Shown here: piece by piece, positions 1 through 6,065 of the stretch | Layout of the letters: each line of letters begins with the position of its first letter | Position numbering within the stretch: the first letter of the stretch is position 1 | NCBI GenBank assembly: GCA_027068615.1 | Contig: JAMOQV010000224.1 | Coordinates: 1 to 17,810 of the forward strand | Origin: Helicobacteraceae bacterium | GTDB taxonomy: Bacteria > Campylobacterota > Campylobacteria > Campylobacterales > Sulfurimonadaceae | Length of the DNA stretch: 17,810 nt | Direction of reading: 5' to 3' | Program-made: the position numbers and the translations under genes | The notes under the pieces: generated by a model | Databases searched by the model: none | Told to the model about the DNA's origin: nothing | Seen by the model: the letters and a program-made list of their open reading frames with translations, nothing else

Positions 1-72
1 TTTTTTATAATTGTATTTGCATTAGTATCTAAATCTATACATGAAAATATCAAAAAATTAAAGGATTTATAA
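1..72 (+). CDS. Small membrane protein A of cassette unit 0 (3' part only)
   Basis: The frame is open from the first base and ends at TAA 70-72, giving 23 residues: a hydrophobic stretch followed by a charged tail ending NIKKLKDL. The same tail ends the A protein of unit 3 (stop at 1231), and the DNA around the stop is nearly identical in both, so this is the C-terminal end of the same family. The visible hydrophobic part matches the position of the second membrane helix in the longer A protein of unit 1. Its stop overlaps the start of the next frame (TAATG). The start lies outside the window. No function is recognised. Confidence 0.6.
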   Translation, partial: FFIIVFALVSKSIHENIKKLKDL

Positions 73-161
73 TGAGCATAGCAACTATAGCTATTATTAT
101 CGTTTCAATTGGCTTTATAGTATCAATGGCTTATTCAACTAGGCAATTGTTAAATATTTAA
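72..161 (+). CDS. Small single-helix membrane protein B of cassette unit 0
   Basis: 29 residues beginning MSIATIAIII. Almost the whole protein is one hydrophobic helix, followed by a short polar tail ending RQLLNI. An AAGGA ribosome site lies six bases before the ATG, inside the 3' end of frame A, and start and stop share one base, so translation is probably coupled. Too short to stand alone as evidence of a gene; the support is that the same arrangement (A stop, AAGGA, 27-33 residue one-helix B) occurs four times in 1.3 kb. The cassette motif begins four bases after its stop. Confidence 0.55.
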   Translation: MSIATIAIIIVSIGFIVSMAYSTRQLLNI

Positions 162-165
162 AAAA

Positions 166-195
166 GGGTGTCAGTCGCCACCTTAAAACAAAGAG
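166..195 (+). repeat. Cassette boundary motif, truncated spacer (unit 0/1 junction)
   Basis: Holds the motif GGGTGTCAGTCGCC (166-179), then ACCTTAAA, which matches the middle of the full spacers. It then joins directly to GCAAAAATAGATGAA, the second codon onward of an A gene. The other spacers run about 118 bases from motif to ATG; this one runs 30, so roughly 90 bases, including the -10 box and ATG, are absent. GGTG and CACC around the motif could pair here, but that pairing is not present in the other copies. Confidence 0.6.
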
Positions 196-423
196 GCAAA
201 AATAGATGAAGTAAAAGAATGGTTAAATTTTTTAAATAGGTTATTTACTATTGGATTGGTAACATTACTTGGTATCGTTGGTTGGTTGTTTTTACATTAT
301 ATTTCAGCAAGTAGAGTTTTAGTATTTGCTTCTTTAATTGGTGTAATTATTTTGGTAATTATTTTATTATTACTTTCAAAGAAAATTATTTCTAATATCA
401 AAATGTTAAAGGATTTGAAATGA
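196..423 (+). pseudogene. Small membrane protein A of cassette unit 1, start codon and promoter missing
   Basis: The frame reads AKIDEVKEWLNFL and on through two hydrophobic helices to the tail KMLKDLK, about 75 residues. Its first 15 bases are identical to codons 2-6 of the A gene of unit 3 (1106-1120), but the codon in the ATG position is GAG and no in-frame ATG lies near; the only nearby ATG (204) is out of frame and stops after two codons. The conserved promoter segment is missing as well. It is probably a deletion remnant, unless translated from a non-standard start on read-through RNA. It is the only near-complete two-helix relative of the unit 3 A protein here. TGA overlaps the next ATG (ATGA). 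Confidence 0.55.
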
Positions 424-509
424 TTGAATATATTGTTGCTATGAGTTTTTTATTGGTTATTGGTACTTTTACTTATGTATCAGTTCAAGCATTGAAAATT
501 TCGCTGTAA
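420..509 (+). CDS. Small single-helix membrane protein B of cassette unit 1
   Basis: 29 residues beginning MIEYIVAMSF: one hydrophobic helix with a short tail ending ALKISL. The AAGGA ribosome site is six bases before the ATG, and the start overlaps the stop of the A frame by four bases (ATGA). Because the A frame of this unit has lost its start and promoter, B could only be expressed by read-through from upstream or independently. The spacing to the next motif (20 bases) is longer than in the other units (4 bases). Function unknown. Confidence 0.5.
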   Translation: MIEYIVAMSFLLVIGTFTYVSVQALKISL

Positions 510-528
510 ATCGTAAGAGAAAGGGAAA

Positions 529-647
529 GGGGTATCAGTCATTCTTTTATGCATTTTCTTGCTTCTACCTTAAATTATTTTATCTTATAGAATTAAACAC
601 TATGTTGATCAGCTACCCTTTTTACTTTTTTATTGTATAATCTATTT
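529..647 (+). repeat. Cassette boundary repeat, complete copy 1 (motif, spacer, -10 box)
   Basis: 119 bases in the order: GGGGTATCAGTC (529-540); CTTGCTTCTACCTTAAATT (558-576); ATAG/CTAT inverted pair; imperfect palindrome GTTGATCAGC (604-613); T-rich tract; TGTATAAT with TATAAT at 636-641; six bases; ATG. It aligns over its whole length with 985-1102 (about four of five positions identical by eye, one gap), and its first ~85 bases align with 1319-1405. Motif-to-CTTRCTT spacing is 29, 29 and 31 bases in the three copies. Confidence 0.7.
636..641 (+). promoter_or_regulatory. -10 box, possible leaderless promoter of unit 2
   Basis: A TATAAT preceded directly by TG, with exactly six bases before ATG 648. 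Transcription would start at or within a base of the ATG, and no ribosome site precedes it. No convincing -35 box is present; the region is T-rich, as is usual in Campylobacterota. Confidence 0.5.
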
Positions 648-887
648 ATGAATTTACAAAATAGTATAGATATTATCGGTAAAAAAGCAGATATTGCAAA
701 CAAAAAGCTAATAGCTTTTTTAGCTATTGCTGGTGGTACTTGGTTATATGGTATTACTCCAGATAAAAGTTCATTATTAACTTTATTGTCTTCTATCGCT
801 TTTTTTATTGCAGTGATTGGTGTATCAACAAATATAATAAAGCTAAGTGAATTACAACATAAATTAAAAGGATTAAATGATGGATAA
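648..887 (+). CDS. Small two-helix membrane protein A of cassette unit 2
   Basis: 79 residues beginning MNLQNSIDII. The layout is a short polar N-terminus, a helix around residues 20-35, a short loop with TPDKSS, a second helix around 45-65, and a charged tail ending KLKGLNDG. It has the same architecture as the other A proteins but little shared sequence outside the end. I chose ATG 648 because it sits where the start lies in unit 3 and six bases after a TATAAT; a TTG at 633 would overlap the promoter. The last codons overlap the B frame. No family is recognised; a membrane-active peptide or an anchor are both possible. Confidence 0.6.
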   Translation: MNLQNSIDIIGKKADIANKKLIAFLAIAGGTWLYGITPDKSSLLTLLSSIAFFIAVIGVSTNIIKLSELQHKLKGLNDG

Positions 888-981
888 TTTAAATTTTTTA
901 TTTCCATTAGCATTATTAATAGCACCGATTATAGCTTATATAGCTCATAAAAAACATTGGAAAATAGCTGAAGTTATGTAG
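880..981 (+). CDS. Small single-helix membrane protein B of cassette unit 2
   Basis: 33 residues beginning MDNLNFLFPL: one hydrophobic helix, then a basic tail (HKKHWK). Two in-frame ATGs are possible (877, 880). AAGGA ends at 872, giving spacings of four and seven bases, so 880 fits better. The frame overlaps the end of the A gene by eight bases. The GGGGTGTCAGTCGC motif begins three bases after the TAG. Function unknown. Confidence 0.5.
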   Translation: MDNLNFLFPLALLIAPIIAYIAHKKHWKIAEVM

Positions 982-984
982 AAA

Positions 985-1102
985 GGGGTGTCAGTCGCTC
1001 TTTTATGTATTTTCTTACTTCTACCTTAATTTCCTTTTCCCATAGAATCTAACATTATGTTAACCAACTGTTATTTTTACTTTTTTGTTGTATAATTGCT
1101 TT
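985..1102 (+). repeat. Cassette boundary repeat, complete copy 2
   Basis: 118 bases in the same order as copy 1: GGGGTGTCAGTCGC (985-998), CTTACTTCTACCTTAA (1014-1029), CATAG, palindrome-like GTTAACCAAC (1059-1068), T-tract, TATAAT (1091-1096), six bases, ATG 1103. The distance from TATGTT to TATAAT is 35 bases in both copies. Conservation of a non-coding segment along its full length suggests the spacer is functional or recently duplicated. Confidence 0.7.
1091..1096 (+). promoter_or_regulatory. -10 box, possible leaderless promoter of unit 3
   Basis: TATAAT preceded by TTG, with six bases before ATG 1103 and no ribosome site. The spacing is identical to the promoter of unit 2. Confidence 0.5.
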
Positions 1103-1231
1103 ATGGCAAAAATAGATGAAACAAAAGAGTTTATAGGTTTTTTAAAAGTTATATTTGTAACATTAATTGCAATTGATACTTCATTGATAGCATATATTTT
1201 AAAAAATATAAAAAAATTAAAGGATTTATAA
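1103..1231 (+). CDS. Small membrane protein A of cassette unit 3 (one-helix form)
   Basis: 42 residues beginning MAKIDETKEFIGFLK, with one hydrophobic helix (about residues 16-33) and the tail KNIKKLKDL. Compared with the unit 1 frame (AKIDEVKEW... to ...MLKDLK, about 75 residues), the N-terminus and tail match but the second helix is absent, as expected of an in-frame internal deletion of about 33 codons. ATG 1103 follows a TATAAT by six bases. The stop shares one base with the start of B (TAATG). Function unknown. Confidence 0.6.
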   Translation: MAKIDETKEFIGFLKVIFVTLIAIDTSLIAYILKNIKKLKDL

Positions 1232-1314
1232 TGAATTTAGGATTATTAGCTGTATTAATTGGTTTAAGTGCATTATTTTTTATGACATATAAAGTATATA
1301 AATTTCAACTTTAA
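1231..1314 (+). CDS. Small single-helix membrane protein B of cassette unit 3
   Basis: 27 residues beginning MNLGLLAVLI: one helix followed by a basic and aromatic tail (YKVYKFQL). AAGGA lies six bases before the ATG, within the A gene. The motif starts four bases after the TAA, as in unit 0. As in the other units, the B protein is shorter and more hydrophobic than A and is translationally coupled to it. Function unknown. Confidence 0.55.
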   Translation: MNLGLLAVLIGLSALFFMTYKVYKFQL

Positions 1315-1318
1315 GAAA

Positions 1319-1416
1319 GGGGTGTCAGTCGCATTAAAACGAAACTTTTCTTACTTCTACCTTAAATTATTCTATCTCATAGAATTAAATGCTATGTTAA
1401 TCAACTACTATTTATA
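1319..1416 (+). repeat. Cassette boundary repeat, copy 3 (end of array, no gene follows)
   Basis: GGGGTGTCAGTCGC (1319-1332), CTTACTTCTACCTTAA (1350-1365), CATAG/CTATG inverted pair (about 1378-1396) and GTTAATCAAC (1396-1405) are present at nearly the same spacing as in the full copies. The T-tract and TATAAT are missing and no cassette genes follow, so this copy closes the array. Confidence 0.65.
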
Positions 1417-1440
1417 TTCTCTTACTTATACCTTGATATT
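1417..1440 (+). repeat. Degenerate second copy of the spacer core
   Basis: CTTACTTATACCTTGATATT resembles the CTTACTTCTACCTTAAATT core found in each spacer and lies 71 bases after the copy at 1350. It may be the scar of a lost unit. The stretch 1441-1526 that follows holds no gene I can support, only AT-rich DNA leading to the gltB promoter. Confidence 0.35.
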
Positions 1441-1526
1441 GAAGAATTATGTGTAAGATTTAAACATAAATATCTTTTATATTATTGTTTTAATAGTAAA
1501 TAACTTAAATTTAATCTTAAAAATTA

Positions 1527-1555
1527 TATAATGGCTTAAGTTTGTCTAAATAGAC
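1527..1555 (+). promoter_or_regulatory. gltB promoter -10 box and adjoining palindrome
   Basis: TATAAT at 1527-1532 would start transcription near 1539, leaving a leader of about 85 bases. A palindrome, GTCTAAATAGAC (1544-1555; five-base arms GTCTA/TAGAC around AA), lies just downstream of that start. It could be an operator for a nitrogen-responsive regulator or a small RNA hairpin; the sequence alone does not decide. Confidence 0.4.
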
Positions 1556-1623
1556 TAAATCTCTTTAATAGTAGATTAAATAGTTATTGATTTAGATATA
1601 AATTTATAAATTTAGGAGTGAAA

Positions 1624-4600
1624 ATGGTTGAACATCATGATTTATTAAGATCATTCAAAGATAACTGTGGTTTTGGTTTAGTTGCCAACATCAAAAATAA
1701 AGCATCTCATAAGGTTTTAAATGATGCAGTTACAGCGTTAGAGAGAATGATGCACCGTGGTGCAGTAGCAGCAGATGGAAAAACTGGTGATGGTAGTGGA
1801 CTTTTACTTTCTATGCCAACAGAATTTTTAACTGAAGAAGCAAGTAAAAGTGGTGTAGAATTACCAAAACAATTTGCAGTAGCTTCTATATTTACAAAAG
1901 ATAGAAAAAATCTTGATATTTTAGAAGAGTTTTGTAATAACAATGACTTAAAAGTTATACTTCGTCGTGATGTACCTATAAACATAAATGCATTAGGTGA
2001 ACAAGCTATATCAACTCTACCAAATATTGTTCAAATGTTTATAACTCCAAACTCTATAATGGCTACAAATAGATTTGATGCACTTTTATATCTAAGTCGT
2101 AAAGAGTGTGAGCATAAACTTATAGATGATGAAGATTTTTATATAGCATCTATGAGTTCTAAAGTTCTTTCATATAAAGGGCTTATAATGCCTACTCATA
2201 TAAAAGAGTTTTATAAAGATTTAGCAGATGAAAAATTTAAAATATCATTTTCACTTTTTCACCAAAGATTTTCAACAAACACATTACCAGCTTGGAAACT
2301 AGCACAACCTTTCCGTGCAGTTGCACACAATGGTGAGATAAACTCAGTAGAGGGTAACCGTTTTAATGTTGAGATAAAATCAGAAAGCATTAAAAGTGAA
2401 GTGTTTACTGATGAAGAGATAAAAAGAATTTTACCTATCTTACAACTTGGTGCTTCTGATAGTGCTTCTGCTGATAACTTTTTAGAGTTTTTACTTGTAA
2501 ATGGTATGGATTTTTTCAAGGCTGTAAGAGCAGTTATCCCATCAGCTTGGCAAAATGCTCCTTATATGGATCCAGAACTTCGTGCATTTTATGAGTATCA
2601 TTCAACTGTATTTGAAGCATGGGATGGTCCAGCTGCATTTAGTGTAACTGATGGTCGCTATATAGGATGTGCTTTAGATAGAAATGGTCTTCGCCCATCA
2701 AAATACATAGTAACAAAAGATGATAATCTTCTTATAGCATCTGAATATGGTGTTGTGGATATAGATGAAGATAATATCAAAGAAAGAGGTCGTTTACAAT
2801 CTGGTGAGATGATAGGACTAGACCTTAAGTATGGAAAATTACTTAAAAATGATGATATAAATGATTATCTAAAAGGTTCAAACCCTTATATGAAGTGGTT
2901 AAATGAGCATATGATTTATCTACAAGAACATGTAGAGGGGCTATATGGTTCTGAGTGTGAATTTGATAAAGATGAACTAGTAGATAGACAAAGATATTTC
3001 AATATAACTCAAGAGGTTATAGAGCAAGTTATCCAACCTATGATGAACGATGCTAAAGAAGCTGTTGGAAGTATGGGTGATGATACACCTCTTGCTGCTT
3101 TTTCAAATAAACAAAGAAATTTTACTGATTATTTTAAACAAAAATTTGCTCAAGTTACAAATCCACCGATTGACCCAATTCGTGAAAGAGTAGTTATGAG
3201 TTTAAATACAGGTTTTGGTGAGGTTCATAATATACTAGATGAAGTACCAGCTCATGCTCATAGACTAAAAGCAGTATCTCCGATAGTTACACAAGAAAAA
3301 TTAAATGTTTTAAAATCTTTTGGAGATAAAAAATCGCCTCGTTATCAAGAATTTTATCATAATGAAACATTTTCAACAGCATATAATGGTGATTTAAAAG
3401 AAGCCTTAGATGTACTTGTTGAAAAAGTTATAAATGCAGTTAAAAACAACGGTATCAGAATTGTTATACTCGATGATAAAGAGTTTTCCAAGGATAAGCT
3501 AGTTATACCTATGGCTATGGCTATTGGTCGTTTAAATATAGCTTTATTAAAAGCAAAAGTTCGTCATTTAGTATCTATGATAGCTGTAACTGGTGAAGTT
3601 ATGGATTCTCATAGTGCTGCTGTTCTTATAGGTTATGGTGCTTCTGCTATATATCCAAATCTACTTTTTTCAACAGCTATTGCACAACTTGAAAGATCAA
3701 ATACAAACAAGGTGGATACAAATGAAGCTCTAAAAGCTATCCACAGTGCATTAAATGCTGGTCTTTTAAAAATTATGTCTAAGATGGGTATTGCAACTAT
3801 AGCTTCATATAGAAATACTGGTCTTTTTGATGTTATGGGTCTTAGTAAAGAGATAGTTGAAGATTGTTTTGAGACTTCACACTGTGCTATTGCTGGTCTT
3901 GGATATAAAGATATTCAAGAAAGACTTGAAAAGTATCATAAAGAAGCATTTAAAAAAGATGGATTTAATAAAATATTCCCTCTAAATATTGGTGGATATT
4001 ATAAGTTTTATTCTGGTCAAGAACATCATGATTTCGGTCCTGCTGTTATTCATGCTATCCATACTTGTGTTGAGAGTGGTAAAAAAGAGGATTTTGAAAG
4101 ATTAAAAGACTTAGTTAATAAAAGAGGTCTTAAATTTATAAGAGATTTCTTTGATTTAAAATCAGATAGAAAACCAATTAGCATCGATGAAGTTGAACCT
4201 AAAGAGGAGATTTTCAAAAGATTTGCATCTGCTGCTATGAGTCTTGGTTCAATCTCTCCTGAAGCTCATGAGACTATCGCTATTGCAATGAACAGAATTG
4301 GTGGACAGTCAAACTCTGGAGAGGGTGGAGAAGATAAAGAGAGATTTGGTACTGAGAGAGTTTCAAAAATCAAACAAGTTGCATCTGGTAGATTTGGTGT
4401 AACACCAGCTTATCTTAGAAGTGCAGAGGAGATACAGATAAAAGTAGCTCAAGGTGCAAAACCAGGTGAGGGTGGACAACTTCCAGGTCATAAAGTAACT
4501 CCACTTATTGGTAAGCTTCGCCATACTATTCCAGGTGTTACACTTATATCTCCACCACCACACCACGATATATATTCTATCGAGGATTTAGCTCAACTTA

Positions 4601-6063
4601 TCTTTGATATGAAACAAGTTAATCCTAAAGCTAGAGTAGCTGTAAAACTTGTTTCAACTGTTGGTGTTGGTACTATCGCTGCTGGTGTTGCTAAAGCTTA
4701 TGCAGATAAGATTATCATCTCTGGTGGTGATGGTGGTACAGGTGCTGCTCCACTTACATCTATCAAATTTGCTGGTAACCCGTGGGAATTAGGACTTAGT
4801 GAAGCTCATAATGCTTTAAAAGTAAATAACCTTAGAGGGCTTGTAGAGGTTCAAGCTGATGGTGGTTTAAAAACAGGTCTTGATGTTGTAAAAGCTGCAC
4901 TTTTAGGTGCTGAGTCTTTTGCATTTGGTACAGGTGTTTTAACTATCGTTGGTTGTAAAATGCTTAGAATATGTCATGTAAATAAATGTTCAGTGGGTAT
5001 TGCAACTCAAAATGAAAAACTTCGTGAAGAGTTCTTTAAAGGTCATGTTGATCAAGTTATAAACTACTTTACACTTCTTGCTGAAGATGTTCGTTCTATC
5101 ATGGCTGAACTTGGATTTAGAACTATGGAAGAGATGATAGGTAAAAGTGAAATTTTAAGTGTTAAAGATGATGCTTTCGCACAAAAATTTGACTTCTCTT
5201 CAATCTTACATAAAGAAGATGGTATAGATACTCATCAACAAAAATTCAATCCTCCATTTGATAATAATCAGTTTGAGATAGATGTACTAAAAGAGGCTAT
5301 GAGTGCTATTCAGCATCCTGAACACCCTATAAGAATTACAAGAGATATTTGTAACTTAAATAGAAGTTTTGGTGCAAGAGTAAGTGGTGAGATAGCTCAA
5401 TATTATGGAGATGAAGGTTTAAAACCAGATACTATTAAAATTAATCTTAAAGGTATTGCAGGTCAAGCTCTTGGTGCATTCTTAATCAATGGTGTATCTA
5501 TATATCTTGATGGTGTAGCAAATGACTACCTTGGAAAAGGTATGCATGGTGGTAAAATCATCATCACTTCTAAAAATGAGGGTGAAGAGTACTCAGCTGG
5601 TGGTAACACTTGTCTTTATGGTGCTACTGGTGGTAAACTTTATGTTTCTGGTTCAGTTGGTGAGAGATTTGCTGTTAGAAACTCTGGTGCTTTAGCTATC
5701 GTTGAGGGTACTGGGGATAATGCTTGTGAGTATATGACAGGTGGTATAGTAGTAATTCTTGGTAAAACAGGTATCAACTTTGGTGCTGGTATGACAGGAG
5801 GAATTAGTTTCGTATATGATGAGCATCACTCTTTTGTAGAAAATGTAAATCGTGAGTTAATCGATGCAGATAGAATAGATACCGATCAAGGTGATGAAGC
5901 TAGACATTATCTAAAAAGACTACTTAAAGATTATCTAGTTGAAACTGGTAGTAAAAAAGCAAAAGAATTACTTGATAACTTTAGAGTAGAGGTAAGAAAC
6001 TTCTGGTTAGTTAAACCAAAAAATTTAACAAAATTACCATTAAATGTAGAAAAAGGAGACTAA
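1624..6063 (+). CDS. gltB: Glutamate synthase (NADPH/ferredoxin-type) large subunit
   Basis: About 1479 residues, full length for bacterial GltB. It transfers the glutamine amide to 2-oxoglutarate to give two glutamates, working with GltD in the cytoplasm. ATG 1624 is preferred: AGGAG at 1614-1618 is five bases upstream, while a GTG at 1618 overlaps that site. The first 14 residues form the usual propeptide before the catalytic Cys15 (CGFGL). Domains in order: class II glutamine amidotransferase (about 15-430), central linker domain (470-770), FMN-binding synthase domain (820-1190) with GGDGGTGA at 1034-1041, and a C-terminal GXGXG beta-helix (1230-1470). The 3Fe-4S cluster cysteines are Cys1111, Cys1117 and Cys1122. 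No frame break is seen. gltD starts two bases after the stop. Confidence 0.97.
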   Translation: MVEHHDLLRSFKDNCGFGLVANIKNKASHKVLNDAVTALERMMHRGAVAADGKTGDGSGLLLSMPTEFLTEEASKSGVELPKQFAVASIFTKDRKNLDILEEFCNNNDLKVILRRDVPININALGEQAISTLPNIVQMFITPNSIMATNRFDALLYLSRKECEHKLIDDEDFYIASMSSKVLSYKGLIMPTHIKEFYKDLADEKFKISFSLFHQRFSTNTLPAWKLAQPFRAVAHNGEINSVEGNRFNVEIKSESIKSEVFTDEEIKRILPILQLGASDSASADNFLEFLLVNGMDFFKAVRAVIPSAWQNAPYMDPELRAFYEYHSTVFEAWDGPAAFSVTDGRYIGCALDRNGLRPSKYIVTKDDNLLIASEYGVVDIDEDNIKERGRLQSGEMIGLDLKYGKLLKNDDINDYLKGSNPYMKWLNEHMIYLQEHVEGLYGSECEFDKDELVDRQRYFNITQEVIEQVIQPMMNDAKEAVGSMGDDTPLAAFSNKQRNFTDYFKQKFAQVTNPPIDPIRERVVMSLNTGFGEVHNILDEVPAHAHRLKAVSPIVTQEKLNVLKSFGDKKSPRYQEFYHNETFSTAYNGDLKEALDVLVEKVINAVKNNGIRIVILDDKEFSKDKLVIPMAMAIGRLNIALLKAKVRHLVSMIAVTGEVMDSHSAAVLIGYGASAIYPNLLFSTAIAQLERSNTNKVDTNEALKAIHSALNAGLLKIMSKMGIATIASYRNTGLFDVMGLSKEIVEDCFETSHCAIAGLGYKDIQERLEKYHKEAFKKDGFNKIFPLNIGGYYKFYSGQEHHDFGPAVIHAIHTCVESGKKEDFERLKDLVNKRGLKFIRDFFDLKSDRKPISIDEVEPKEEIFKRFASAAMSLGSISPEAHETIAIAMNRIGGQSNSGEGGEDKERFGTERVSKIKQVASGRFGVTPAYLRSAEEIQIKVAQGAKPGEGGQLPGHKVTPLIGKLRHTIPGVTLISPPPHHDIYSIEDLAQLIFDMKQVNPKARVAVKLVSTVGVGTIAAGVAKAYADKIIISGGDGGTGAAPLTSIKFAGNPWELGLSEAHNALKVNNLRGLVEVQADGGLKTGLDVVKAALLGAESFAFGTGVLTIVGCKMLRICHVNKCSVGIATQNEKLREEFFKGHVDQVINYFTLLAEDVRSIMAELGFRTMEEMIGKSEILSVKDDAFAQKFDFSSILHKEDGIDTHQQKFNPPFDNNQFEIDVLKEAMSAIQHPEHPIRITRDICNLNRSFGARVSGEIAQYYGDEGLKPDTIKINLKGIAGQALGAFLINGVSIYLDGVANDYLGKGMHGGKIIITSKNEGEEYSAGGNTCLYGATGGKLYVSGSVGERFAVRNSGALAIVEGTGDNACEYMTGGIVVILGKTGINFGAGMTGGISFVYDEHHSFVENVNRELIDADRIDTDQGDEARHYLKRLLKDYLVETGSKKAKELLDNFRVEVRNFWLVKPKNLTKLPLNVEKGD

Positions 6064-6065
6064 TC

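Noticed and set aside
593..925. Minus-strand frame of 110 codons
   Set aside because: It runs antisense over the unit 2 genes and their promoter; the plus-strand arrangement repeats in other units while this frame does not.
166..1332. CRISPR array
   Set aside because: The repeated elements are about 350-450 bases apart, vary in sequence and enclose reading frames; no short regular repeats and no cas genes.
166..1440. Integron gene cassettes with attC sites
   Set aside because: No RYYYAAC/GTTRRRY pairs in the right arrangement; GTTAATCAAC-like dyads do not fit the attC consensus, and the cassettes carry their own promoters and have no integrase nearby.
1441..1526. Inverted repeats such as AAGAT/ATCTT upstream of the gltB promoter
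   Set aside because: Arms of five bases in very AT-rich DNA are expected by chance and need bulges to extend.
1618..1620. GTG as the gltB start
   Set aside because: It overlaps the AGGAG ribosome site; ATG 1624 has proper spacing and gives the expected propeptide before the catalytic cysteine.
4363..4566. Minus-strand 67-codon frame inside gltB
   Set aside because: Shadow of the conserved FMN-binding domain on the plus strand; no ribosome site or family resemblance.
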